The position numbers were made by a program, and so were the translations under genes. Of a DNA stretch of 64,000 nt, positions 10,901 through 23,500 are shown piece after piece. Numbering within the stretch: position 1 is the first letter of the stretch; every line of letters begins with the position of its first letter. This DNA comes from Coprinus comatus (taxonomy: Eukaryota > Basidiomycota > Agaricomycetes > Agaricales > Agaricaceae), in the NCBI GenBank assembly GCA_034638255.1, contig JAWPGT010000007.1, positions 124,001 through 188,000 of the forward strand, written 5' to 3'. The notes under the pieces were generated by a model. That model saw only the letters and a list, made by a program, of their open reading frames with translations. It was not told the origin of the DNA and made no database searches.

Positions 10901-13900
10901 TGTTGGTGGTCTTTTAGATGTTGACTGCGACGAGACGACGATTAAGGGCTTGCTCGCTAGCGTTCAGGGAACCTTCCCCGTCGACGAACTTGTTGCAGAG
11001 GTTGAGCAGAGGAATAGGCTCAAGCTGATCTTGCCTTGGCTTGAGGCCCGTGTCCAAGCTGGAAGCCAAGATCCTGCTGTATTCAACGCCATGGCCAAGA
11101 TTTACATCGACAGCAATAACAACCCTGAGCAGTTCCTCAAGGAGAACAACGTATGTATTCAGAGACTCGATGCTTTATTTAAATCCTGATCCACCCTGTA
11201 GTTGTATGAACCTCTGGTGGTTGGTCGCTTCTGCGAGGCTCGCGACCCATACCTTGCATACATTGCGTATGCTAAAGGCTTCTGTGATGAAGAATTGATT
11301 TCTATCACCAATGAAAATTCCATGTTCAAACAGCAGGCTCGTTATCTCGTCAAGCGCCGTGAGCTTGATCTCTGGACCCAAGTTCTTAACCCAGAGAACA
11401 TCCATCGTCGCTCTTTGATTGATCAGGTATGGTTGATAGATTGATACTTTGCACCTGGTCTAACCCCTTCCGAAGGTTGTTGCGACAGCTATTCCCGAGT
11501 GCACTGATCCCGATGATGTATCAGTAACTGTCAAGGCGTTCATCCAGAACAACCTTCCCATCGAACTCATCGAATTGTTGGAGAAGATCATCATTGAACC
11601 TTCACCATTCAGTGACAACAAGAGCTTGCAGAACTTGTTGCTGTTGACTGCAATCAACTCTGACAAGGGCAAGGTTGTTGGTTACATCAACAAGCTGCAG
11701 AACTATGAACCTGCGGAGATTGCGAAGATTGCTGTCGAGAAGGGATTGTTTGAAGAGGCGCTTACCATCTACAAGAAGTATGACCAGCATGCTCAAGCTA
11801 TCAATGTGCTTGTTGAGCATATCGTATCCATTGATCGTGGTCTGGATTATGCCAATAAAGTTAACAAACCTGAGGTCTGGAGTAGGTTGGCAAAGGCTCA
11901 ATTGGATGGATTGAGGATCAAGGATTCAGTTGGTACGTCTAAACGTAAATCTCAATTTTTATAAACTCAATGACCTATGTTTTTATAGATTCTTACATCA
12001 AGGCCGAGGATCCTTCCAACTTCGTAGAAGTCATCGAGATTGCTAACCATGCTGGTAAACATGACGACCTCGTCCGATACCTCCAGATGGCCCGTAAGAC
12101 TCTTCGCGAGCCCAAGATTGACACTGAACTTGCCTATGCATATGCTAAGACTGATCGTCTACATGATATGGAGGACTTCTTGAGTATGACAAACGTTGCG
12201 GATATCCTCGAAGTTGGAGAGAAGTGTTTCGAGGACGAGCTTTATCAAGCTGCCAAATTGTTGTTCACTAGCATCTCTAACTGGGCCAGGTTGGCAACTA
12301 CGTTAATCTACCTTGGAGAGAACCAGGCTGCCGTTGAAAGTGCTAGGAAGGCTGGTAATACTCAGTAAGCGCTAAGCAGTACACTTCTTTGATCGAGATG
12401 CATAACTATTTTATTGTGTAGGGTCTGGAAGCAAGTTCACAAGGCTTGTATTGGAAAGAGCGAGTTCCGTCTTGCGCAGATTTGCGGTCTTAACATCATT
12501 GTCCATGCCGTAGGTGATCTCCCACATCATGTTCAAAGCATATTACTGATACACGTTTCTCCTATTCCACAGGAGGAATTGCCGGCTCTCGTCAGCATGT
12601 ATGAGAGTGCAGGTCACTTTGAGGAAGTCATCGGCCTTCTTGAAGCTGGCTTGAGCTTGGAACGTGCTCATATGGGTATCTTCACTGAGCTTGCTATCCT
12701 CTTGAGCAAGTATAAGCCTGCTAAACGTACGTCGCTTTCTTTAACTTTCAAGTATTAATTTACAAGGAATCATAAACGCAGTCATGGAGCATCTGAAGTT
12801 GTTTGTTTCCCGTATCAATATCCCCAAGGTCATCAAAGCTACAGAGCGTGCCCACCTCTGGCCCGAGTTGGTTTATCTATACATCAAGTATGATGAATAT
12901 GTGTGTCAACCATTTTCCACCATACTTAAGGGCTCAATACTAACACGGTCTAAAGGATAACGCTGCTCTTGCTATGATCGAGCGTTCTGCTGATGCTTGG
13001 GAACACAATCAGTTCAAAGATGTTGTTGTCCGGGTGGCCAACATCGAGATGTAAGTTTATGTCAAAAGCCACGAATGTTGTCAAACTAATGGTTATCGTA
13101 GTTACTACAAGTCTCTGACATTCTACCTTCAAGAACAACCAACACTCTTGACTGACCTGTTGACTGTTTTGATTCCTCGCATTGATCATACCCGTGTCGT
13201 TCGCATGTTCCGTCAAATGGATCATATTCCCCTCATTCGTTCATATCTCATTGCTGTACAACATGTAAGCAATAATTTTTCTGAAGTTAATATTTTGATA
13301 TTGATTATGTTTTTATAGCTTAACATTGAAGCCGTCAATGACGCTTACAACGACCTTTTGATTGAAGAAGAAGATTATAAGACACTCCGTGATTCAATCG
13401 ACAGTTTCGAGAATTTCGACAATATCGCTCTTGCTCGTCGATTAGAACAACATGATCTACTCGAATTCCGTAGATTAGCAGCTCATCTATACAAGAAGAA
13501 TGCTAAATGGGAAGAATCAATAGCATTATCGAAACAAGATAAACTTTACAAGGATGCCATCATTACTGCTGCAACATCTGCTTCAACGGAAGTTGCAGAG
13601 GAATTGTTGTCTTACTTTGTGGATATTGGAAATAAGGAGTGTTTTGCGGCAACTTTATATGTTTGTTTCGATTTGTTGAGGGCAGATGTTGTTGAAGAGT
13701 TGTCATGGCTGAATGGCTTGAATGATTTCTATATGCCTTATAAAATCCAAGTGCAACGATCACAAATTGACAAGGTGAGATATTTCTGTTTTAAACAATT
13801 ATCTTTTTTTGTGTCGATTATGCTAACCTGATCTTGTCCTTTCAATAGTTGGTTCAACTAGAGAAGGAAGTTAAGGAACGTACGAAGAAGGATACACAAA

Positions 13901-14149
13901 AGGAGCAAGCTGAATCTGAAGCTCCCATTATCAACCCCGCTGGCATTGGTTTGTTGACTTACGGAGGGTAAGTGGAATTTACACTATGTTATAATTTTAT
14001 ATTGACGTTATGGAATAGGAATGTTGGTCAAGCACCATCAGTCAATGGGCATATGAACGGCGTTGCTCCCGTAAGTTACAAACCATCCTTTTAGATACAA
14101 GGAGAGAAATTGATGTTTGACCTTGTAGATGATGACTGGGTTCTATTAG
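7928..14149 (+). CDS. CHC1: Clathrin heavy chain
   Basis: Structural leg of the clathrin triskelion, which coats endocytic, trans-Golgi and endosomal vesicles. I trace 21 exons whose phases all agree and sum to 1680 residues, the normal length. First exon 7928-8017; largest exon 10404-11150; last exon 14129-14149. The N-terminal beta-propeller (about 1-330) contains the expected [20 protein letters not shown] and [14 protein letters not shown] stretches. It is followed by the linker and seven clathrin repeats, with [14 protein letters not shown] near the C-terminus. The C-terminal tail is short, uncharged and ends in MMTGFY. Introns are 47-126 nt; a 61-nt intron at 8310-8370 needs the acceptor at 8370 to restore the [10 protein letters not shown] stretch. 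The last exon encodes only seven codons including the stop. The gene ends convergently with the DUF1295 gene, 235 bp away. Confidence 0.96.
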
Positions 14150-14384
14150 TCTATTTGTTCGTCCTTCATGCTGTTTGTTATACTCTGTATAGTCTTAGAT
14201 AGACTCGTTTTAATGTTTTGATTTCTCTTTCTTTGTTTTCCGGTGTTGCTAATCTGATCGATTTATGTCTTTTGAGTTGAGATTTTATGGTGTGACTGCT
14301 ACGAATTCTGAAGCACAAGTTCGGCGGTTATCTTTATACCACTTTTTACTTTACAAATATGACATACTATGTGTCTTTACATGC
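14150..14384. terminator. Convergent 3' ends of clathrin heavy chain and DUF1295 gene
   Basis: This 235-bp stretch separates two converging stop codons (TAG at 14147-14149 and a minus-strand TAG at 14385-14387). It is T-rich on the plus strand in its first half, so both polyadenylation regions must lie here and may overlap. No discrete poly(A) signal can be assigned with confidence. Confidence 0.45.
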
Positions 14385-15943
14385 CTATACCTCTCTTAGG
14401 GAAGCCTCTTCGTCTTTCTCTGTGAACTGATAGAAAGGGAAGTCAAACAAGATAGTTCGCTTTACAATATCAGGCAACGGTCGGTAAATTGGTGGGGGTA
14501 ATGGTATCAAAATCGAGGTCTTCGTCAAATACGCTTGATAATGTCTCCATGCACCCTCTTGCTCGGGTTTAGCTTGTGGGCCGTTGGACATCAAAAAGAA
14601 CTTCTTCGCAGTTGGTTTTTCGGTGATGGGAATTCCGGATCCGAACATAAGAATACTGAATTTAAAAGAGTTGAACAGACGTTGAAGTTTGAAAAAGGAA
14701 GAACCTACATGAATGTTAACAGAGGAGAGACGACTGAACCATACTGTGCTGATGTACTGGATGGCGGTAAATGTCCATTTGTCGTGGGTGATAGGCAAAG
14801 TATCCAGATCCCCCACCAACACAATATTCTATCTCGAAATTAGAACGAAACAAAGACTTCAACAATAGAACTTCAATCTTACTCTCCAAAATACGGCGGA
14901 TGTCTAGACCATCTCCAGAGACCTCGCTAAGAAAATCGGTATTAGTAACCCGCTCATTTATTTCCTACGTTAATCGTTCACATCGGTAGGTTCATCCTGT
15001 GGTATCAATTTGCGGGATTTGTAATAGTACTGATGAAGAGTGAGAAGAGCTTCCGACGAAGATATGAACTAAAAAGCACCTTTTGTGCGTCCGAAACGGC
15101 TTCAACAACAAAACCTACGGCCCAAATGACGATCCCTGCGATATCTCGACCAGTGCCAAACTTGGGGTTGTCACCTCCGCGCTGCCTGTCCGATACTGCA
15201 GGCGAGTTTAGTATGACCAAAGGAAGGGACACAGTCCAAACCTGCACAATACAATTGAGCGAATTGAAAAGATATTATCACCCTATTTTAAAAAATGTTA
15301 CCCAGATAATCTGGCCTGTATGTAGTTCGGTTTTTAAGAAACTTGTATAATCGGTAAAATATGGATATATGCGCCTTACCGACCCAGAAACCGAGGAATT
15401 TGAAAAAGTGCGAACGGATATCATCAAAACGAGTGTCTCCTCCCATCTTCAATACACGGAACAAGAGAAATCCTGTTATGTGATACGCAAATTCACAACA
15501 TTTAACCGAGGAAATAAATATATACATACCCGAGATCCTTGTTGCCCATAACATCACCAAAATACTAGCAACTGCGCATATATATATATATATTAATAAT
15601 CTAGTGCAAATTCGGTATGTCATGGACTCACCGATGTTCCGAGCATAAAACGTATTTCCAATGAGTAGAGTAAGCAGAGCTGGTGCATATATTTTGAGTA
15701 TCAAAAGTTCCGCCGAAGGTACCACAGATTAAGTGCACCTAATAAGAAGAAATTGGAGCCTGGGCATGTTTCAGCAGGCCAGTTATTATGACAGACATAG
15801 GAATTGATTTTACCTCCCGTGAAATCTGTGATTTTGTCAAACTTGAATGTCCAAGCTATTGCGAACCCAGACAACTGCCATCCAACAGTGATAAGAAAAG
15901 TAAGTATAAGGTAGAAACGATCTAAAGCATAAACTGGGGCCAT
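14385..15943 (-). CDS. DUF1295 / steroid 5-alpha-reductase-like membrane protein
   Basis: Polytopic membrane protein of the DUF1295 family, related to 3-oxo-5-alpha-steroid 4-dehydrogenases; the substrate is not known. Eleven short exons on the minus strand, starting at ATG 15943-15941. The order of features fits the family: FYLILTFLITVGWQLSGFAIAW, FDKITDFTGG, ALLTLLIGNTFYARNI, VMLWATRISGFLLFRVLK, GGDTRFDDIRSHFFKFLGFW, GRDIAGIVIWAVGFVVEAVSDAQK, RGLWRWSRHPPYFGEI, and a C-terminal MSNGP-EQEGAWRHYQAYLTKTS region. RHPPYFGE is the most conserved stretch. The exon after AQK begins YYYKSRK and must end at GAT before gtgaac to avoid an in-frame TAA. An intron near 15578-15593 holds an AT microsatellite. 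A reductase role is inference from the superfamily. Confidence 0.87.
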
Positions 15944-16868
15944 AGTCTATGACCAAGTGACTGGATAACCGCAGATGCTACCAAGGGTAGGTGTTAACTG
16001 TTAATAATAGAACAGCTTCTAATCGTCTTGGCACCCTCGGCTTTCTCACGGTATCCTTACAGCTATTTGCAGAACATAGGGCGCAGGTGCGTTTTTTCCA
16101 AATTGGTAAAATTTTGATGTGCTGGTGACGTGTAATAGTATTTTGTCAATATTGCTGTCAATTCTGCAAGTAGCACTCCTAGACCTATATATTCTAAATC
16201 TACAAGTGGATATGATGTGAATGATATAGATTTCTTGCGCTTTTGTGAAATAAAACTCGGTGAGGATGCATATTACTATTACCTATTACTTTGCTATGCT
16301 AAACCATCTTGACAGTAGAAGCTAAATATTAGAGTCAAACGTTGTGAGTAACAACCCCCACAGGCTATCAAAAATGACAATCTTTTACACATAGTTTGGT
16401 TTTAAGATTACGATAGAGCTGCAGAAATTTCCAGGAAGTATGAGCCTTATCTTAGGATTGTAATAATTGTTGGTTTTTGGGAAGATTGTGCATGAATATG
16501 TCAAGATATACGATACCAATAGTTTTGTTAAATCACATCATTTCAGCCTTCCCTCAATTTCTCCATAAACAAGACTCCTGCTTTAATTTATGTATTTAAT
16601 GATTGCTATACCCTTTATATACACCCTTTATGCTCAATTATTGGAGGAGAGGGCATGCAATGGAGGATAGAGCAAGGAGGAACAGCCCACCACAACTTCA
16701 ATTATACATAGGCATAAGTCACATAATTGGTACAAACGTGATATCATTCAATTCACATTCACTTGCAGATTCGGAATATATAGTTTTGAGAGAATAGCTG
16801 TAAAGTATATTTCAAATTGGTTGATAATATGTGTAGATACTGTAGCGAATTAATACGCTGTCTAAATT
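15944..16868. other. Spacer between two minus-strand genes
   Basis: AT-rich spacer of about 925 bp. The 15944-16100 part should carry the DUF1295 promoter, and the part next to 16868 the 3' region of the PQ-loop gene. One 64-codon open frame at 16603-16797 shows no coding character. I see no RNA gene or mobile element. Confidence 0.45.
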
Positions 16869-18084
16869 CTACAAAGACTCCTCTTCTAATGCAAGCGCCT
16901 GCTCTAGCTCATCTGCCTCGTCAATAAGCACAGACATGGGCGGTGCATTTCCATATATGAATCGCTGAATAACAATGGCTATATTGTAAATGATCTGTCA
17001 GAAAAGAAACAACGGTTACTATGTATATGGGTCCAAGCTTACCGACATCGATGGATAGTTGAAACAATGCACATATTTGGAACTGCAACGGCGAGCTTTG
17101 GAAGAAGAAATACGCTGCTCTTGAAGAGAATGAACAAACATCTAGAATACGAAGGATAAAATGGTCTTACTTGAAAGCATCTCCGCCGAACCAACCAACT
17201 AAAGTCGACATGCGGAAGCCATACAAAGAGCGTTGCTTATAGTTACTACAAAAAGGTTAAAGTGGGGGTGGGGGCAGTTTAGGGCTGCATACCTTATGAG
17301 TTGAGGGATTGGTAATGTACTTTCGAGTCCCAGTGCAACAAAACCGAGAACGTCAATATACAGACTAGAACGCCCGAGTATAAGGAATAAAATTGCTTCG
17401 CAAAGTCTGGAAAATGGATGTCAGTTGGGATTCTTATAAACAAGCATTTCTGAAATTCACATGACACCGCAAAGAAATTCGATGTATTGAGAGTATGTTG
17501 GCCACTGCCAGAAGGAAAGTGGTCGAGTTGACCCGCCAAGAGTCTCGGGACTAAGTTTGGGTCGGTATTGGATGCAGATATACAGAAGGGCAAGCTGTGA
17601 AAGGTATTAGAGTGATTATGGAATGGATAGTTGTACGTACTTGGGCAAGTATCATAAGGATAGATTGAACCAACAGCGTGGTTTCGAAGTGTTTTCTACA
17701 CGTCATTTTAGTTAAGATAATATACCGATTCAAGTGTAGGTGAGCACGCACCCCAGCCAGAAGAAACACCGAGTGATATTGGCGAGCAATCTATAAGCAT
17801 TATACATCAGGATTTGGGTAGAAGTGAGTGGTGAGTTATTGACAGAATTGCACAGACGTCGCGAGAGAAGCCTGTTGAGTCTCTGTGATTGCATTACATT
17901 AATGGTGTACAGAATCCTCGCGAAAAGCGTACTTACCGTTTCCGAATCATTGAGGCAGCCTGGTCAGCGTATACCTGATATCATTTGTGCATTAGGTATC
18001 CTTACTACTATGCCGACAGAAGACACATACAAGTGGTGGCCCGACGGCCATCCCAACAGAAGCCAGTGTAGATAGCCAAGACAT
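16869..18084 (-). CDS. PQ-loop repeat protein, SLC66A2 (PQLC1) / Any1-type
   Basis: Seven-helix PQ-loop membrane protein of the SLC66A2 branch. Its yeast relative Any1 modulates phospholipid flippase function in the Golgi and endosomes; the human member is PQLC1. About ten short exons read from ATG at 18084: MSWLSTLASVGMAVGPP, then VYADQAASMIRKRDSTGFSR, LLANITRCFFWLG, FETTLLVQSILMILAQ, FWQWPTYSQYIEFLCG, VLGFVALGLESTLPIPQLI, then GFRMSTLVGWFGGDAFKAAY and SPLQFQICALFQLSIDVAIV. The tail is acidic and ends EEESL. The second repeat has the canonical PQ dipeptide (LPIPQL); the first reads ADQ. The last intron must use the acceptor just before CCATTG near 16980 to keep frame. Divergently placed to VRG4, 452 bp away. 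Confidence 0.86.
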
Positions 18085-18536
18085 TTCTGAGCAAGTGGTA
18101 CAATGCCACTAACCTCAACGGATGATGATGCTACATAATTCACTGATCCCATATTTGTCAGCAGCAGTTTAAAGGCAAAGGTCTTCTCTGTGGGACAACT
18201 TCTTGAACAATTGTGCATTCCTTCTTTCAGAATAATAAACATCCAGTTTCTCCTAAACTTCATGCAGCGCTACGGCAAGAAGCCTGCCCCTATCGTTCGA
18301 AATGCGAAGAATATGTATGAGCGCCAAGTCACGTGGGATTCAATGTTCTCAAAATGACAAGCACCATAACTCTCTTCAAAGAGACGCTTGAACATTGCTC
18401 TTATTCCTTCCACTTCTATCTTCATTCTTTTTTGACTTTATTGCTATCATTGGTCACCCAAAAACAGTTAATTATCCATACAAACCGACATCCAACCACA
18501 GAACAGAACAGCTAAACTCTTCTGACCACTGAACGA
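18085..18536. promoter_or_regulatory. Divergent promoter region: PQ-loop gene / VRG4
   Basis: 452 bp between two divergently oriented start codons. The VRG4-proximal 150 bases are strongly pyrimidine-rich on the plus strand (near 18400-18460), as is common upstream of well-expressed fungal genes. No coding segment is required here: the alternative upstream ATG at 18152 leads into a frame that does not match the family. Confidence 0.55.
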
Positions 18537-20099
18537 ATGTCCACGACCGTGCCTAATAAGAGCTCTCACACAGAGGAGAAGGATGCAGCAGAAATTAAGA
18601 AGGCACTAGCCACCGGTACGGCAAAAGATTCTGCGAGTAACTCCGCTGGTACGCATATAGCCATCCAAGTCCCCTCACTTACTTACCTACTTTATGCCAG
18701 TTCCTCCTATTTTATGTTACTGTCTGGCATCGATATTAATGACGGTTGTGAACAAGGTCTGTTGTAAATTATCACCACCCCCACCCTCAGTTTATCGATG
18801 GTTATTTAGTTTGTGGTGTCTGGTGCCCATTTCTCGATGACTTTCTTGCTTCTTTGTATTCAATCCAGCGTTTGTGTATCTTGTGTTTTCATCGTCAAGA
18901 GACTGGGCATCATATCCTTCCGGGATTTCGATATTAAGGATGCAAAAGCTTGGTTTCCAATTAGTTTCCTCCTTGTTAGTGTGATTTATACGGGCTCGAA
19001 GAGTTTGGTGAGTAGATAGATACCTCAGAGGAGTTGTATACTAATCAACCTGTATTAAGCAATACCTTAGCATACCCATCTATACAATCTTCAAGAATTT
19101 GACCATCATCCTCATTGCAAGTGGCGCATATACATGCCTTAGGGCCATCCACTAATTATCATATACAGGCATATGGCGAAGTATTGTGGTTTGGTGGAAG
19201 GGTGACTGCACTCACATTCATTTCATTTGTTTTTATGGTAATGCTGGAAACATATTTTTCTTATCTCGCTCGTCTAAAGTATCACTCAGGTTTTGTCGTC
19301 CATTATCGCAGCTTGGTCTGACGTCAGTAGCGCAATCGCTAATGCGTCACCCGCGGTCAGCACTGGGGTTAGTGTAGGCATGCTAACAAACCTGCTTGGA
19401 ACCGTCCGCGGCCTCAATGCGGGATATTTCTGGATGCTTGTTAATTGCCTAACTAGCGCCGCATATGTATGTTATCGTTCGACTGCGTACGCCTTATCCT
19501 CATATTCAGTGACACTTAGGTTCTTTCGATGAGGAAGAGGATCAAATCCACAGGTTTCTCCGACTGGGATTCAATGTTTTATAATAATCTACTGAGTATC
19601 CCCGTTCTGGCGGTATTCTCCCTGTTAGTTGAGGATTGGGGATTAGAAAACCTCACAAGAAACTTGTACGTCAGACGACAATTCTATCACAACCAGGTGT
19701 TCTGATGACCTCGAATTAAAAATAGCCCTCCGGAAACGCGCAATATATTGTTGTCTGCAATTGCATTCTCGGGTGCGGCTGCGGTTGGTATTTCTTATAC
19801 AACAGCATGGTGTGTGCGGACAACGAGTAGCACAACTTATAGGTAGGGCGATGTTTACTCTGGAGATTGCCAAGGCTGACATGGAGGACCGCAGTATGGT
19901 TGGAGCGTTGAACAAGCTTCCTGTTGCAGCCTCAGGGATGTTGTTCTTTGGGGATGCGGTGACGGCAGGATCAGTATCGGCGGTGGGGGTTGGGTTCTTT
20001 GCAGGAGTGGTATACGCGGTGGCGAAGAACAACCAAAAGAAGGCAGAGAGCCGGAAACAGGCAGATGGAATACTCCCCCTGGCAAATCGGAAACCATAG
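18537..20099 (+). CDS. VRG4: GDP-mannose transporter (nucleotide-sugar transporter family)
   Basis: Golgi antiporter that imports GDP-mannose for protein and lipid mannosylation. The N-terminal exon is hydrophilic (Ser, Lys, Thr and Ala rich, 18537-18647), followed by about ten membrane segments. Diagnostic motifs are present: [19 protein letters not shown] in the first helix, [25 protein letters not shown], and the GDP-mannose-binding GALNK box ([15 protein letters not shown]). The protein ends with a Lys-rich tail ([10 protein letters not shown]) typical of Golgi retention by COPI. The intron at 19117-19168 begins GCAAGT rather than GT, and no GT alternative gives the conserved ILIAYGE join. 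The intron before SMVGALNK uses the acceptor after GACCGCAG. About eight introns in all. Confidence 0.92.
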
Positions 20100-20389
20100 G
20101 GAAGTTTAGGAGGTGGGCCGGACAGTAAACGATGGATAGCCGGGAAGTGTAGAGTGTTAACGGACAGCTAGATAATATAGAGGATATATAGATAATCACA
20201 TGGATACAGGGTCGGACTGATGCGAATGCAATGTCGATGGAGGGATGTGTGGAGATTGAAGCGGGTGTTCCGCGCTAATACCGTCTCGAATATGATATAA
20301 ACCTGGTAGATACTGTTCCTGTGATAGGTTGTTGTCCATTGTTTCCGGTTGTAGGCTTTCCGACATCCCCCTTGCCTTTATCCACAACC

Positions 20390-20533
20390 ATGGCCTTAGA
20401 GTCATCTTCCACTCTTCATCCTCCAAGGCTATCAGCCATGTTCGTTACATCCCCAAGTGCCCCGGGCACCCCAGTCCACTCCATCCAGACAATGCGTAGA
20501 AAAGCCGCCGGTCATGGTGGCCCCTTTGACTAA
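20390..20533 (+). other. 48-codon upstream frame overlapping the pyruvate carboxylase start
   Basis: An ATG at 20390 in strong context (CAACCATGG) opens a 47-residue frame. It ends at a TGA/TAA-containing stretch (stop 20531-20533), 20 bases after the proposed pyruvate carboxylase ATG at 20514 and in a different frame. It could be an overlapping upstream ORF that lowers translation, or the true N-terminus separated from the rest by missing bases in the CCCC run at 20519-20522. I cannot decide between these from sequence alone. Confidence 0.4.
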
Positions 20534-23500
20534 AATTCTAGTTGCAAATCGCGGTGTATGCTCCATTGACTCCTCTTTTTTCAACCATCCTCTCAACCTC
20601 TAATCCCAGGAAATTGCTATCCGTGTCTTCCGTACTGCCCATGAGTTGGCCATGCACACTGTCGCCATCTACTCCTACGAGGATCGTCTATCGGCACATC
20701 GTCAAAAGGTAGGGAGAAAAATGTTGTTGGTCCTACCGCACCACTGAATATTGTCTCCGCCAGGCCGATGAGGCATACCAAGTTGGCAAGGGCCTCACTC
20801 CAGTTGGCGCTTACCTTGCTCAAGACGATATCATCAAGATCGCACTTGAGCACGGTGTCGACATGATCCATCCTGGGTTAGATTCTTTTTTATGTCCCAT
20901 CTATGTCTAACCTATCGTAATCTAGTTATGGTTTCCTTTCTGAAAATGCAGAATTCGCTCGGAAGGTTGAACAAGCTGGCATTGCTTTCGTCGGACCCTC
21001 ACCAGAAGTCATTGACGGGCTCGGTGACAAAACCAAGGCCAGAACTTTGGGTATGCATCAATCTTCAAATTGTTATTACGCATATCCTCACATCTGCATT
21101 CGTTTCAGCGATGAAATGCGGCGTCCCTGTCGTACCCGGCACCCCTGGACCTGTCGACACATATCAGGATGGCGAATCCTTCATTAAGGAACATGGTTTC
21201 CCAGGTACGTGTGGTATAAGGGTCCACTTTCGAAATATTCTAAATACAATATCTCTATATAGTTATCATCAAGGCTGCCATGGGTGGTGGTGGTCGCGGT
21301 ATGCGTGTTGTACGCGAAGAATCTGACTTCAAATCCTCCTTTGAACGTGCTGTCAGTGAGGCCAAGGCTGCTTTCGGTGACGGCACTGTCTTCATCGAGC
21401 GTTTCCTCGAACGCCCCCGTCATATTGAGGTCCAGCTCCTCGCTGATGCTCAAGGAAACACCATCCATTTGTTTGAGCGTGATTGCTCAGTCCAACGTCG
21501 TCATCAGAAAGTCGTCGAGGTTGCTCCCGCTACCCACCTCCCCGAAGAAGTCCGACAATCCATCTTGAACGATGCTATCAAACTCGCAAAGAGCGTTGGG
21601 TACAGGAATGCCGGAACCGCCGAGTTCTTGGTTGATCAAATGGGCAGACATTACTTCATTGAAATTAACCCCCGTATTCAAGTCGAACACACCATCACCG
21701 GTATGTATAACTTTTCGGTCATTATTAATCTAACACCTTATCCTATCTCTACCGGATTGAATTAGAGGAAATCACTGGAATAGATATTGTTGCTGCCCAA
21801 ATCCAGATTGCCGCCGGTGCAACATTACCCCAATTAGGATTGACCCAAGATGCGATCACAAAACGTGGCTTTGCAATTCAAGCCCGTATCACTACTGAAG
21901 ATGCTGGTGCTGGATTCCAGCCTGATACTGGAAAAATTGAAGTTTATCGCAGTGCTGGTGGTAATGGTATTCGTCTCGATGCCAGCTCCGGTTTCGCTGG
22001 TGCTCAGATTACAGTACGTCACATAATTGTCATTGCAATTACATTCTACTAAAGTCTTGTTTCAGCCTCACTACGACAGTTTGTTGGTCAAATGTACCGT
22101 CAGTGGTACTACCTATGAAGTCGCTCGCAGAAAGATGCTCCGTGCTCTTGTCGAGTTCCGTATTCGTGGTGTTAAGGTTTGTGGTGTTATCTTGTTGTAT
22201 ACAAATGTTAGTCTACTGAATTGTAATGATTTCAGACTAACATCCCCTTCTTGTTCCGCCTCTTGACACACGACACTTTCATCGGAGGAAAGACCTGGAC
22301 TACCGTACGTTGCAAATATGCACATATGCACGATTACAACTCATTTTGGGCCTCCGTTAGTTCATTGATGATACACCAGATTTGTTCAAACTCGTTCAGA
22401 GCCAGAACCGTGCCCAAAAACTTTTGGCTTACCTCGGTGACCTTGCCGTCAATGGAAGCTCTATCAAGGGCCAAGTTGTATGTACTAGGATTATATCACA
22501 ACCAATTCAAACGCTCATATGTGCACGTGCAGGGTGAACCTGGTCTTAAGACCGACCTCGTTATCCCCAAACTTGTCAATCGCGAGGATCCCAATGGACC
22601 CCCTGTCGATACTACTTTCCCTTGCAATGTCGGTTGGCGTAACATCATCGTCGAGCAAGGTCCCGAAGCATTCGCCAAGGCCATCCGTGCTTATCCTGGT
22701 GTCTTGATCATGGACACTACATGGCGTGATGCCCACCATCTTTGCTTGCCACCCGTCTACGTACCACCGATATGGTCAACATTGCCAAGGAGACTAGTTA
22801 TGCTCTTGCCAACTCTTACAGTTTGGAAATGTGGGGAGGTGCTACCTTCGATGTTGCCATGCGCTTCTTGTATGAAGATCCTTGGGAGCGTCTGGTACGT
22901 TTCTTTGTTTTTGGGCAGTAACAAGTACTCACAGTTTGGGGATAGCGTGCTCTCAGGAAGCTTGTACCAAACATTCCTTTCCAGGCTCTCGTCCGTGGTG
23001 CTAACGGTGTCGGTTACACTTCTTACCCGTGAGCTTGTTGACTTTGTACCTCCCTTGTAATTGCTAACATGGGAAATAGTGATAATGCAATTTATGACTT
23101 CTCTAAGAAGGCTGTTGAGAACGGTCTCGATATCTTCCGTGTCTTCGACTCTTTGAACTATTTCGGTATGTTCTTGATATATCATCTACTCTAAATAACA
23201 ATCTGATTTTATTCTGCAGAAAACGTAAGCTTATCCGTGAGGTTAATATATTTACCCCAATATTGAATATTGTCTAGATGAGACTCGGTATTGATGCCGC
23301 GAAGAAAGCTGGTGGTGTCGTTGAAGCCGTTGTTTGCTACAGCGGTGATGTCGCAAGCCCGAAAGAGACAAAATACACTCTCCAGTACTATCTTGACTTC
23401 GTTGATCAACTCGTGAAGGAAGGTATCCACGTTCTTTGTGTCAAGGATATGGCTGGTCTTTTGAAACCTGAGGCAGCCAAGCTGTAAGTTGATTTATATA

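Noticed and set aside
18085..18152. ATG at 18152 as start of the PQ-loop gene
   Set aside because: Its frame does not join the conserved first helix; ATG 18084 (MSWLSTLAS) does without extra introns.
20510..20540. A 31-nt intron joining the upstream frame to VANRGE in pyruvate carboxylase
   Set aside because: It is shorter than any credible fungal intron and would delete the conserved KIL before VANRGE.
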